Source of the DNA: Apostichopus japonicus
Taxonomy: Eukaryota > Echinodermata > Holothuroidea > Aspidochirotida > Stichopodidae
Assembly: GCF_037975245.1 (NCBI RefSeq)
Contig: NC_092577.1
Location: 30,187,898 to 30,251,897, forward strand
Direction: 5' to 3'
Length of the DNA stretch: 64,000 bases
In this document: piece by piece, positions 49,560 through 61,529 of the stretch
Position numbering within the stretch: position 1 is the stretch's first letter
Layout of the letters: every line of letters starts with the position of its first letter
Notes under the pieces: model-generated
The model's input: only the letters and a program-made list of their open reading frames with translations
Databases searched by the model: none
What the model was told of the DNA's origin: nothing
Program-made: the position numbers and the translations under genes

Positions 49560-50915
49560 ATTATAAACATAATACTTAACAGAAAGAATTGCATCCACAG
49601 TCTTAAATATGAATATAACAATCTTTCCCTAAGTAATCACAACTTGCTAGTAGCCCTATATGCTGTATAGTCCAGGGTTATGGTAATCATCTCAAACTCA
49701 TCTAACTATAGCACTACCAAAAGAAATCACTTAAAATTGTCATTATACAGAATAAAAATGGTATTACAGAGCAAATTAGTACCTGATTTTACGCATATAT
49801 TTCTGAACACAGATACTTTTATGATATTTTCTTTTCTTGATGTTTGATATAGTTTCTGCTTTAATAGAAATTATATGAAATTTTTTGTTTAATTTAATTG
49901 TGGCTGCTACTGCTGTTTTGGCCTAAATCTTATCAATATTAAAGTTTGCTCCGAAAATTCATAGAAAAAACTCATAAACAATTAGAGAATAATAAACAAA
50001 TTTCAACTATTAATTTATGACATTGTGATATATCCCCCTCCAACCCCCCCTCCTCTCCCACCATAGTATTGATCAGTTGTAGGCCTGATTATCTCATGAT
50101 TTCTCATGATAAAATGAAGTAAGACATTTCTTCAGGCTGTTTGTTCATTGACTTAGTATGCATGCCCTACATACCATCATCAGCATGTAATCTTGTACAC
50201 TGCACATTGATAGCGTACTGTATTAACATAAAACTAATACAAAAGTATTTATACAAGCTGCAACCATCACAACCCTCCATTGGGATTATCTTTTAACCTG
50301 GACCGTTCCATTTAAACACGGTTGGAAGGTTGGCGGTGAGGGGGGGCGGGAGGGATAAGCTTATCTGGTCTAACAAGTAAAAGCATTATGATTAAAAATC
50401 TGACATGAACAAATATATGCGACGATGAATGTCGACTCACAGAACTGACGACGGAATGAGACGAAAAAATTATCAGCCGAATGTCGTGACCATTTTAAAT
50501 TACTTCCGCCATCAAACGGTAGATTTTAAACGTTGCCTCACTTGAAAAGGAATGATGAGATAACAACAACAGCAACAGAATACTAAAACAATTACTTGCA
50601 GGGACACGCTCTAAGCTATTGCATTAATATCTAGCAATGCTTTTCTACGCAATTTCTACAACAAAGCTGTGCGGCACTTTAGAGGCCTAGGGCATTCTCT
50701 CTGTGAAGACTTTGTACTTGAATAAAAATGGATGATTTTTCTAAAACTGATGGTAATAACATCATAATCTTCAATTTGTTGGCTCGTATTATTGATTTTG
50801 GTCCATGATTTAATTTGGATCAAACAGAGCAGTCACATATAGGCATAGTGAATTCACAAAAAGTGGCAACGCAATTATACATATTTACGTACAGTATATA
50901 TATGTTTACGTATAT
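49560..50915. other. Non-coding; nothing recognised
   Basis: AT-rich with C- and G-runs at 50035-50060 and 50340-50350. No exon-like segment. Confidence 0.5.
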
Positions 50916-50921
50916 ATTAAT

Positions 50922-50980
50922 ATAATTGAAAACGTAATGAGTTGAAAAATCCAGAACAGTGAAAAACTCCCAGCCTCCAC
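50922..50980 (-). mobile_element. SINE family C, copy 2 (head lost)
   Basis: Repeats the body of the 40.6 kb copy (CGTAATGAGTTGAAAAATCC, AGAACAGTGAAAAACT, CCCAGCCTCCAC) and stops exactly where the tRNA-like head would begin. It is flanked on the tail side by the same kind of TA-rich DNA. Confidence 0.8.
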
Positions 50981-50984
50981 TATG

Positions 50985-52535
50985 TACATATATTAGCAGC
51001 ATTAAATACACTGGAAAGTGTTGTAAACTGTTTTTTAATTATAGCCTCCAATCAAAACAACTACTTCTTTAGCCTGAAACTATAACAACAACGATTAGCC
51101 TACCAGCTATGCATTTGATTATATAAACATTTGCACTCTCGTGACCTTTTCATTCGCATTCTACAGACTACACTGTATCGATAAATCATCTCACTTAACA
51201 ACTCTAAACCTGCAGTCTGAGATCGGAAGAACCCCCGCAGAATTCCTGGAATGTCTGTGGGCCATGTGGCGCAGCTCCATCATGAAGATCGTCACCATGA
51301 GGTGATGTTGGCAGGCCGATATCGAGATAAACCACGAATGTGCAAGAAAGATTTGAAAGAAATGATACCTTGACCACAGAGTTTAATAGCTGACCGAATA
51401 ACCCTGAGCGCCAGACGATTCCACGATTAGGTTACTGACCGATAGATTAATATATGTATGTATGTGTGTATGTATGTATGACAGGTTTATTATATACCTT
51501 ATAAAGATGATATCAAATCTATCCATTTGTTGAATAATTCCCCTGCGGCTCCCAGCAGGTGAGTCCAGATCGAGATCGGATATAAGATGCCATGCGGGAG
51601 AGCTGCAAGAAGTCTTATACCAGACAAAAATTAATGTTAATGAGATTATTAAAAACAGTTATCCATCTTTATCTCCTATGAAAACAGGAAGCCAATGGAA
51701 CGGACTAAGGGATTAAAGATTAGCTCAATCCCTGACAAACTATCCATCCTTCTTATCTAAGAAATTCATGAAGAAAATTCCTAGTTGTTTGAACCTTTGT
51801 ATCTTTAGGGTTAATTTATAGTGAAGTTCAAATCTAAGAGATTATGTTAGAGAATATGTTTCATTCAGTTAATCAAAAAGAAGAACTATGAAATATATCC
51901 CGTAAGCAATATATATTTTTAAAGGTACTCTCCACATGTCCAGAATGATATAATTAAAAAACCAATTTTTTTCATTTTTCAGATAGAGCTGAAGACTGCT
52001 CATAAAACGTTTTAACATCTGCAAGGAATTATTAATGCAGGGAAGAGGCATGACTCCAGCTTCATTGTTCTCCTTTCTTTAATTAATTGATCCAATAATC
52101 GAGAGAAGCAGGCAAAACACCGGAAAGAACTTAAATCTTCATATCGAGTGTCGAGATGTTTTAATCACCTAGAAATTCCCAAAAAATAATTTGAAATACA
52201 GAAAATACAAATCAGTGACATATAAAACTGATTATTATTATTCCATTTTATTCATAAAAGCATTCTCTATTTTCTTCTTTTTCCTTTTCATTTGCAAGAG
52301 AGGACTAAATTAAGACAGCCTCAGGCGATAAAAGTAAAATTAAACAGAGCATGGCGATGGAAACTGGAATTTTAAAACTGTTTGTGTGAATTAGTATTGT
52401 GATACTTGTAATATCAGCCAACGTGTAAAAATCCTATAGAGAGCATAAGTGCAGTCGATATTTCTATCAAAATATCCAATCCAACCCTCATGTCACAGAT
52501 TTACACTATCTAACCTCCCATTGTTGAGTTTCAAT
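50985..52535. other. Non-coding; nothing recognised
   Basis: Contains (TATG)n at 51452-51480. Otherwise AT-rich without repeats or exons I can support. Confidence 0.5.
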
Positions 52536-52540
52536 TTCAT

Positions 52541-52830
52541 GAATTTGGCTAATAGTATCTAATTACCACCTAGGTAAGGAATTTTTGGCAATTAAGCTAT
52601 GACCATTATACTTAAATCTAGCATATTTAGTTACATCTAGTATATTTGGCGACAACGTTGTTTGATGAACTTTTTTAAGTGTGTTTTGTTCAATGAATTT
52701 GGCTAATAGTATATCTTACCACCCTAGGGTAAGGAACATCTGTCAATTAAGGTATGACCATTATATTTAAATCTAGCATATTTAGTTAAAATCTAGCATA
52801 TTTGGTGACATACTGTTGTTTGGAGTGTAA
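52541..52830. repeat. Tandem duplication, 154-bp offset, with inner CATATTTAGTTA subrepeats
   Basis: GAATTTGGCTAATAGTAT at 52541 and 52695 starts two copies that share TTACCACC.TA.GGTAAGGAA, CAATTAAG.TATGACCATTAT and AAATCTAGCATATTTAGTTA. Each copy then repeats ATCTAG.ATATTTGG.GACA internally. Confidence 0.9.
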
Positions 52831-52867
52831 AAAATTATTATCAAAATACAAACCACTAAAAACAAAA

Positions 52868-52925
52868 TGATAATAATAATAATAATAATATAATAATAGT
52901 AATAATAATAATAATAACAATAATA
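52868..52925. repeat. (AAT)n microsatellite
   Basis: Slightly interrupted ATA/AAT run. Confidence 0.9.
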
Positions 52926-53859
52926 CAAAAAAATGATGAGAAACCAAAAATCAGGCTAATCGTTAAAATTGGTAAGATGGTATATGACTCTTTGTTATTA
53001 AAGTTCGAACTACTAAACGAATAGTTTCAACCCGGCCTAATTCCCCAAACTAACCGTCTTCTAATTAACCCAGTTTTGCTCAATTTAATTATCAATTATG
53101 GTGGCTAAGATTCTTGGTCAGTGTTTTAACTTTGATTCATATAATTAATAAGTCATCCAGCAGTTCACGCTGAGCCTTGTATGCAGGGATGGTTACAACT
53201 TATTCCGTCGAGGGCCTGTTTGCATCTGATTGGCGACGAAAAGAAGTTGCGAATCACAGAAATAAATTTGTCACGATTTAAATTAGATTGATCGTTTCGA
53301 CAAATGAATGTCTCGAAATTATTGGATTATTTTAAGTGTGTGTCCAGACTGATCAATTATAGAGAAGTTAAAACCGTACAGCCAACAAAAACAAAACAAA
53401 AAACAGTGGCCAAACATTGTTCTAGTTGAGTTAAAATTTGAATAATATAATCTGGCTGACAATTAAAAAGTTTTTCTTTTGACTTTTTCTCTTCCTGTTT
53501 TTTTCTTTCCTTGAGGAAAAAATTGCAGTCTGAATATCTTTTTGCTAATTACTCCATGCAACAAGAGGCTCTTATCATGCTGATGATCATAGGGCCTAAG
53601 TTTTAGTCAAATATTTATCAATATCATTATTGTAAAATTTGACTTTATCGAAGGAAGATATTAACTGAGAGAAATATGACTACATGTTATTTTAAGCACC
53701 GACATGCTTTCACTTGGTACAATGTTAGCTATATGTAAAGCTAGATGCCTCATTATACATAAAGAGGTTCTAGAAAGGTCATATGTCACAAACGTTGTTA
53801 TTTAAGACCAAGAATTAGCTACATCTTAATTGCTACTTTTTTTTTTTAATAATCTGTTT

Positions 53860-54030
53860 TACTTTGTATTTGCAACTTTGTATTTAGTACATGTTCCTTT
53901 GTATTTTGTACTTGTGCCCTTGTATTTGTGCCTTTGCATTTTGTGCCTTAGCATTTTTTACTTGTGCCTTTGTACTTGTTCCTTTGTAGTTTGTCTCCAA
54001 GCCTTTGTATTTGAACCTTTGCCCTTGCAA
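53860..54030. repeat. Low-complexity CCTTTGTATTTTGTACTTGTG array
   Basis: Irregular repeats of TTTGTATTTGTGCC and TTGTACTTGT. The plus-strand frame over it is compositional. Confidence 0.8.
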
Positions 54031-54034
54031 AAGT

Positions 54035-57000
54035 TTATTTAAATCGAATCATTCAAACCAATTTGCACGAATGCATCAGCCATTGTACTACAAAGAACTA
54101 TAGGGCATTAAGTTCTGATAATTTTTGGGTTTTTTTCTTTTGGCACATTTTAATACGGCTGACCTTTTATCAATTACAGCTCACTCATGCATGTGACATC
54201 AGACAAATACTTCCAACCTTATTTATAAACCAGATGGTATTTTTCCAAATTTTTCAAAGCTTAAATGTATTAAATTGTTACGGGATTTACCATCCTGGGG
54301 GTTGCATGTGCCTCTTCCAGTTATATTCATGCAATACTAACAGTCACCCCTTCCCCCTTCTTCCCCCAATAAAATGTCCCATCGCGGAAATCTTGAACTG
54401 AGTTTGACAAGAAAATGCTCGAGAAACCTTCCTTGAGCATGAATGACCATAATTTGACATCTAGTATATCTAGGGGGAGATGCTATAAACCCTTTCAAAA
54501 ATCCTACATTTTTGCACTTTGGTTCACTCACTTTAATGATGTGCGGCCATGTTGGTAAAATTAAGTTATCATACAGATCACCATGGCAAAAGTAACCATG
54601 CACCTACATTCACTTGAAATTACTGCTAATGGATTGAGAGTAACTCGCTTTCCTTCGTTCGACCTTTTAGAAAAGTTACAGATAAAAGCAGGAGGGAAAA
54701 AGAAATTGTAAACTGCAAAAAAAAGAGCTTTAATTTGGGGCTGTCCTTTGCTTGCCCTTTCTATCTTCAATGCTTCACATGTTTACAAATCAAAAGTTTA
54801 AATACATTCCAGAAATGCTCCAGAAGAGAAGATCATAATGGACTGCATGTTGACATCGTTTTCACTTTAAGGTAAGAGTCTGAACATCGTTCTATCGATG
54901 TATTGAAGAAACATTCTTGGAAACTATCTATCAATTACCGACGGCTAGGAGGAGAGAAGAGGAGAGTTTAATGGAGAGAAATTTTTGGAGCGGGTCTTCA
55001 ATTCTGAATCCTCTCTCCGTTTTAACTCCGGACTTAAAGCTTGCTGACGGGGGTTTGGCATACAGCTTTTGCATTTGTCACAAAAACCATAGAGAAAAAT
55101 ATTCAAGAATTAATTGATAAACGAGCTTAAAACTTGGTAGGATATTTATCCCTCTGGTAGAATAACCTCAAACTGCAACGCATCTGGTTCGTAGTCATAG
55201 TCCTAGTTTTCATGCAAAAGGTCGTCGGTTTTTAAGGCCAATTCTGAGTATGGTAAATTTTCTATTAAAGCTGAAGCTATAGCATTCAAAACTATATTAA
55301 ATGCCTATGGTAGTCTCTAGCTGCCCCTCCAAATCACTTCTCATATTGAAGAATTCTGATCGAATAATTATCTCTATATATAAGTAAATGAATAATGGAA
55401 AATTTTAGACAATGTACAATGAGCAAACTGGAAATTTTATGGCTAGAACGGTCTTTGAACCCAGCGACCTCTGAGAAACTTCTATCGAATGAAGCTGGCT
55501 CTTGATGCCTGGTTACACGTTATGCAGGGTACTTGTACAGTGGATCTGACCAGTGCCCTCAGCAATGAAATGACCATTTACAAGGATCGACCACCAACTA
55601 AGGGCTGGATAGCTTTAGTTGGTATCTATAGAGCACTGGGCTTATAATCCAGAAGTCACTGGCTTAAAATTTAAATCCTGTTCTAACCATAATTTTCTTT
55701 GCTCACTTCCGAAAATAATTTTTACGTTATTGTTTTCAGAGTGTCGGCTAAATTTAATCGTTGAAGTTCGAGAATAAATTATATCTTCTCATCCTTTTTT
55801 TTTTTTTTTTTTACTTTTCTATTGTTTGAGCGCAATTAATAAGAAGTGCCCTTTGTAGCTTAAGTCTCTATCCAGAAAGACGTTTCCATAGCAACATGTA
55901 TAGGCTTTGCAATGTGTATATGTTTGCTTATGACAGAAAGAAATGTAGCAGTGTGGTGGATGATGAGCATGTTACATTTATAGCAAGTCAACATCGACAT
56001 AATGTATAATTTACAAGTCTATATAATTTACAAAAACAGTTGTGTCCCTTAAATAAATATGCATCAGTTTTATACCCACAAAGTATTCTTCTAATTATAC
56101 AAAACCCACAAAATGATCAACTGTGGTGGATATTTTACAATTTCTTACAGGGTAAAATTTGCCTTCATTGAAACTATGACCTCATCAAACTTGATGCTCC
56201 AAAATTAATGTCTTAGCATATTAGATCATATAGTACTGAGCCTAAAGAAGAAAAACAATCCACCTTTTGAAAAAACGCTCTAATTTTGCAGACTGTATCA
56301 ACAAAAAGCCGTAGCAGGCTGTGAAACATCATTTGGAAAGAATGACATAGGAGCTATAGGCTTTTAATGTCTTAATACATGCATGTATGAATTAGTTATC
56401 TCAAGACAAGAGCGGTTAGGCTACATTCTGCTCTGTCAACATTGGCTTTATCTCCATGGTTACAGTGTTATATGAATGTAATTTGTGTAAGATTAACCTT
56501 CTGAAACGTATGTTTTTGATTAAATTGTATATATATATATAGATCTTTATCCCCCTGCTGTACATCTCCACGGTTATATCAGGGGGGAAAAATCTATTAA
56601 GCAAACACACGACAGATACTGTTGCCATGGTGACAAGTCATTAGCATATCAATAAAGATTCCAAAGTGATCTCACAGCCATACATTAGATAGTGCCCATA
56701 GCTATATGTTAATTATCCTGTAAAATTTGCTCCGTCTAAAATAGGTAGTAGGATAATTGAGTAATTTCCTTCCTTGCATGAATTCCTTTTCCTAATATAG
56801 CATGTGCCTCTCCTACCCCCACCTCCCCTCCCCATAATCTTCCCCACATACAGAGTCTCTCTATTGCACATAACATTCAAGCTGGGGGACTTTTTTCTAC
56901 AGAGTATAGGTAAGTTGCATTTCATATAGTGCACCGTTTTATTTTATTTACTAATCTTGCAGATTTAGATTAGTTTCATCATTCCTTTGGTACGATTTCA

Positions 57001-57235
57001 GAGGGAAGACTGAAAGAAATGGAACAATAATTGTTTCTTCAGGTACTCCGAAGTCCTTATGTTTCAACTGTAGAAGTATTGATCTAGAACCATGAAGACA
57101 TTTGACAGAATTGGCACATAACACAGCTTTGAGTACAAAACTTGTTATTAAGTAGATAGTACACATCTTGGTTCAACACACTCACTTTACATCTGTGTGG
57201 GGTGTTCAATTCATACAGAACTGGCCTATGCAGAG
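54035..57235. other. Non-coding; X-box-like motifs, nothing else recognised
   Basis: Holds a T-run near 55797-55812, and X-box-like palindromes at 55882-55895, 56450-56463 and 56621-56634. No exon could be supported. Confidence 0.45.
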
Positions 57236-57248
57236 TGTATGTATGGGT

Positions 57249-57575
57249 GTATGTATGTATATTACATCTTACCTCTATAACCCTAACTCTGTACTGTTAA
57301 ATAACCCCACCTCTATATACCACCACCTATATGGGCAACCACTAATTTTGAATTTTAGATCCTCCTGCAAGTAGGAACTCGCGAAGAAGCTTCATTGGCT
57401 TATCAAAGCCCACAAGCTGACCGTAGTCTCTTAGGTTCATATTTAACGTCCATGATTATGAATTGTCAATTGTCAACAACTCTGTAACTGGACGACATAC
57501 ATTAATCTTGGAGTGACTCGAACTCGGCACCTTATGATTGGAAGGCACCGGCTTTATCCACTGAGCGTAATAACC
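57249..57575 (-). mobile_element. tRNA-derived SINE, family A, copy 3, with about 92 extra bases near its tail
   Basis: Minus strand: decayed head (CTCAGTGGATAAAGCCGGTG with GAGTTCGAGTCA as box B), the family body, and GGCTTATCAAAGCC-type 3' region on the plus strand. Between CTGCAAG (57365) and the (GTAT)n tail with ATATTACATC (57249-57268) lies a stretch of about 92 bp absent from the 16.2 kb copy. The UUCG hairpin is degraded here. Confidence 0.82.
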
Positions 57576-57579
57576 TAAC

Positions 57580-60500
57580 TAGCAAGATTATGGTTAAACA
57601 AAGCCGTGAAATCATACTGCATGCAAATAAATTAAGCTAATGAACAAACTCTGCAGAAAAGGGATGGATTGTTATATAGCATGGTGGGCTCATAAATGAC
57701 GCACTTGAGGATTTGATCAACGATGAGCTACCAAGGAAAACTCCAAATCACTCAACTGTATGTGTTTTTCATATATGTGTAGTTCCTCAGAAATGTAATG
57801 ATCTCAAAATATTCATTGTCCTGTGCCTACGCAATGTACAATTGAGCAGAATTTGACCACAAAATGTCTGCCGTGTCAATTTCTTTCATACCACAAAATT
57901 AACACATGCGTCGATAAGGTAACTGTAACTTTGGTGTAAGTATACATCCATTGACTCTGGATGCTGTTTGCTATGCTCTGAGCCTCTAAGCTCAGACAGA
58001 TCAGATCCCAGAAAGTAGTGGTATGATGTTGAGCGGTAATTTTTTTGGGAGTAAGATTTCCAAATGCCAAAAATATGTGCAAATCTGGGGGGGGGGGGTT
58101 ACAAGCTTATAAAAAAAACCACACAATTTGATCAGCAGATAACTGAAATGGATTCAAACTCATTAAATATGTAACTCTGCTTCGCTGCAAAAAGTTTAGG
58201 TTGCCTGCTGTATCATGGCTAGTAATATCTGAAGGTGCGTCAATTACGAAGGTGCGTCAATCATGAAGCCTTTACAATATACCTAAACACAGTTGTTTTA
58301 AATCATCCCATAATCATTGGGGTCGGGCCATATTAAAACATATTTAAAAGTTATCCATTAAATGTAATTCTAACTTTCCATACAGATCCGATCCTCCAAA
58401 ATTCGTCCCGGACGAAATGGTGTTCACTGACTTTGATCATTTTGAAGAACGTGAGGCAGTCGAGCTGTGCTTTCTATAGAAGATCATGCCAGCACGAATG
58501 ACCATTTTTAGACTTCCTAGCATATTTCCGGACGATGATTACGACCGTATGAAATTCCTCTTCGAGTTATAAGTATGTCGTCCCGAATGTTGCGAGTCAG
58601 AGTTAATTGCTTAATTACATACGTCGTCAATCTAGGTCACGTCTTTGTCCGAATTAGAACCACACGTGAGAACAATCGATCGCGCTCTCTTCCCCCTTTT
58701 TCCTTTCTCCTCAGATTCGATCGTAAATTATTCCTCCGACCGACTCGTAGAATATACTCCTTTCAATCATGATAAGAGTTTCTTTCACGGAGGCCCTACA
58801 TTTTCCAGACGGAATGTTTCTTTTATACATATATATACCTCTATATATATACATCGAGACCCTTTATTCATGCTTCTCACAAACAACAGGGTACCCATTA
58901 TTCCTTTTAAACTACTCTGCTTGATTTGGATACCAACGTTTCAATCTTACAAATGGTATTGAGAAACATCCTCTGGTCATAGTAGTATAGTCTTGCCTTC
59001 TTTTTATACATTTTCTTCTTCTTTTTTTCCATCTCGTTTTTTTTTTTTTTTAACCCTTTCTCGAGATGGGAGTCACACCCTAATGCCCGTGCATCTCTTA
59101 ACAAAAGTAACGATGCCTAAAAATATTTGAACCGAGATAAACAAGTTGTCACACTGTCTTGTATTGTTTTATTCATGAGGAATTTATCGGTGGGACGGAA
59201 ATTCACAGATAGATAGGCCAGTGTCGTAATCTCTCGTAAAAGAAGAAGGCACATTCAGTCTCATGGAATGAGTCTCAATGAAGAAAAAAAAGAGGAATGA
59301 TCTGCAGTCCATTTCCAGGTAATTGTCAGCACGAACATGCAGCGAGTCAAAACTGAAGAAAAATGTTGCCTATAATTATTCCGACCAAATTGACATTTAA
59401 GGTAGATCTAGATAAATATCCATGTTCCATTCCTTTCGGCTCTAACGATCAATTATATATTTATGTACATTTAATCGGCCCATCTCAAGTAAGCCCTCTG
59501 GGATCAAATTTCTTTAACATTTCATTCTCTAATTTCTTTACTGATTTTACACATGATCTACTGGTGAGCTGCTTCAATTTATTCTGTTGCCTGGTATGAG
59601 AGAGTTTCACATAATATCAGTTTTATTTAGACAGATCAGATCTTAACCTTCGGCGACTACTGGTAACTCTCACTCGAAGATGTTTTTTGTCACATATTTT
59701 TTTTCCTAGGTGATCGTTCATATATAAAATTTTTTAGAAGAAAAAAAAAATGAAAAAAGAGAAATGGAAAGCAAAGACGGAAAAGAATGATTGCAAAACA
59801 GAAACGCCGTTTTGCCTCCTTCGTATTTTTCTTTGTTACATGACCGTTTTCTGGAAATTATATTGATTTTAAATATCAAGACTGGTTATAAACTGCATAC
59901 AGATATTCTTATCCATAATATATATAACTTCTTCTGTGTTTTGACTTCCAAGAAAGAAATAAGTTTTTGGCAGAAAACAGAATTTTTTAGTGAAAAATTT
60001 TCAATTCAAACTTTGGGCAGGTGCATTTTTTAATACGTTTGACCATCCAATGATCAGGCAATAGCATCAAAAAGGTATCGTACAAATTTGGGCAGAATTT
60101 AATTTAAGAGAAAACTTGCTTCATAGTCATAATATTATGAAACACTAATGCACTTTATATTAAATCTTGCGATTCTGCTACGTAATGTGACTATATTGTT
60201 CGTGGTGCAGTTCTAGATACAGCTAGATTTAATGCAACCAGCTTCTTTCAAAGACTGAGGGAATAAAATTAAAATAAAACAGAAGGCGAAAAAACCTGTT
60301 GTCCACGCAGTTCCGTAAAAATCTAAGCAAATGTAAATTAATCCCATTCAGGAATTTTTTTTATTTTCTATGTGGGTCTTTTGACCTACATGTTTACTTT
60401 TAGTCCACACATTTAATGGTAATTTATTTTTTAACGTTTGCATCAAGTTTTACCCAAATCTGCTAAAAGAGACTTTGAAATAAGGAATTCTTCAGACTGA

Positions 60501-60630
60501 ATCAGAAGTCAGTTCTTCTTGATTTCTTGTGAGTGAGAGTCTTAATTATTAGGTCGTTTATTATGTAAATTTAGCACAAGTGTCCTCATCAATGCTTTAC
60601 AGAAAAATCAACACAACAAACAGATCTCGC
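57580..60630. other. Non-coding; nothing recognised
   Basis: Contains a G-run at 58087 and a short GAAGGTGCGTCAAT duplication at 58230/58249. The CpG-richer block 58380-58750 has open frames on the plus strand but no recognisable product. Confidence 0.45.
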
Positions 60631-60641
60631 GGGGTTATATC

Positions 60642-60961
60642 CAGTGGTGGAGCGTCCATACAGTCAGGGGGCGGGTTTACCACTTTTACTTATTCGCGAT
60701 TATTTTCCCGATTTACTTTTTTATTGCACTCTCATCTACCTATTGACATTTTTTGGCGATGACACCTATTTATTCTTCGTTTATCTGCAAATTAGCAAGG
60801 CCAGGAAAGGGTCATTTCCGGCGATCTAGGAAGTATCTTTACTCAAAAAATTCCTGTACGTTCCGCGCCAACCTGTGGTGGCGCTCTGCTTAGATAGTGC
60901 AAAAAGCGCCCCTACAGACCATTCTCGCCCCCCTTGACCAATACCCCTAGCTCCGCCACTG
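60642..60961. mobile_element. hAT-like non-autonomous DNA transposon, copy 2 (320 bp)
   Basis: Same ends as the 25.45 kb copy (CAGTGGTGGA / TCCGCCACTG) with its own 8-bp duplication GTTATATC at 60634-60641 and 60962-60969. The interior is the same sequence minus about 55-60 bp next to the left end, where copy 1 carries a 12-bp hairpin. A few short indels are also seen. Confidence 0.93.
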
Positions 60962-61239
60962 GTTATATCTTCTCTACTTGACAACTCTAAAAATAGCAGA
61001 TATAATGGAAGAGATTGTCATGGCACCATCCAGGAGGGACCTGGAGCTCGGCCTCGGTACAACATAATTTTGCAGCGATGGGTTTCGTACAGTGATTTGG
61101 TTATCCAGATGACCATTTTAGGGCTGGTCACTGAACATTGGACATATTTCTATGCCCCCTATTGCTCCCCATTCCAACTCATACCTGTGTTGGACTGTCC
61201 CAGCAATGACATATAGTCATTATAGATCTCTATACATAG

Positions 61240-61525
61240 TGTGTAGCTGTGGCAGAGTGGATAAAGGCGGTGGCATTCCAAGCAATGAGGCTTAGCAATC
61301 GGGAGGTTCAGAGTTCGATACCCGGCCGGGTCATAGTAAAGTGGGATTTTCATCCAAGAGCAATCTACCGTTAAAATGTTGAATTGGAAGTCACCCCTAT
61401 ATATAAGTTGTAATCCATAAAGCCCTTGCAGGTTTCTCCCGCTTTTGCGGTCGCTTCAGCGTCGTAATAATAGTATTATTATCATTATTATTGTTGTCAT
61501 TATTATTTTTATGATTATTATTACA
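61240..61525 (+). mobile_element. tRNA-derived SINE, family D, copy 2
   Basis: Head with box A TGGCAGAGTGGATAAAGGCG (from 61250), a long variable-arm region and box B AGTTCGATACC (61312-61322), resembling tRNA-Ser/Leu. The body is as in the 43.5 kb copy, and a (TAA/ATT)n-rich tail runs to about 61525. Confidence 0.87.
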
Positions 61526-61529
61526 GTGT

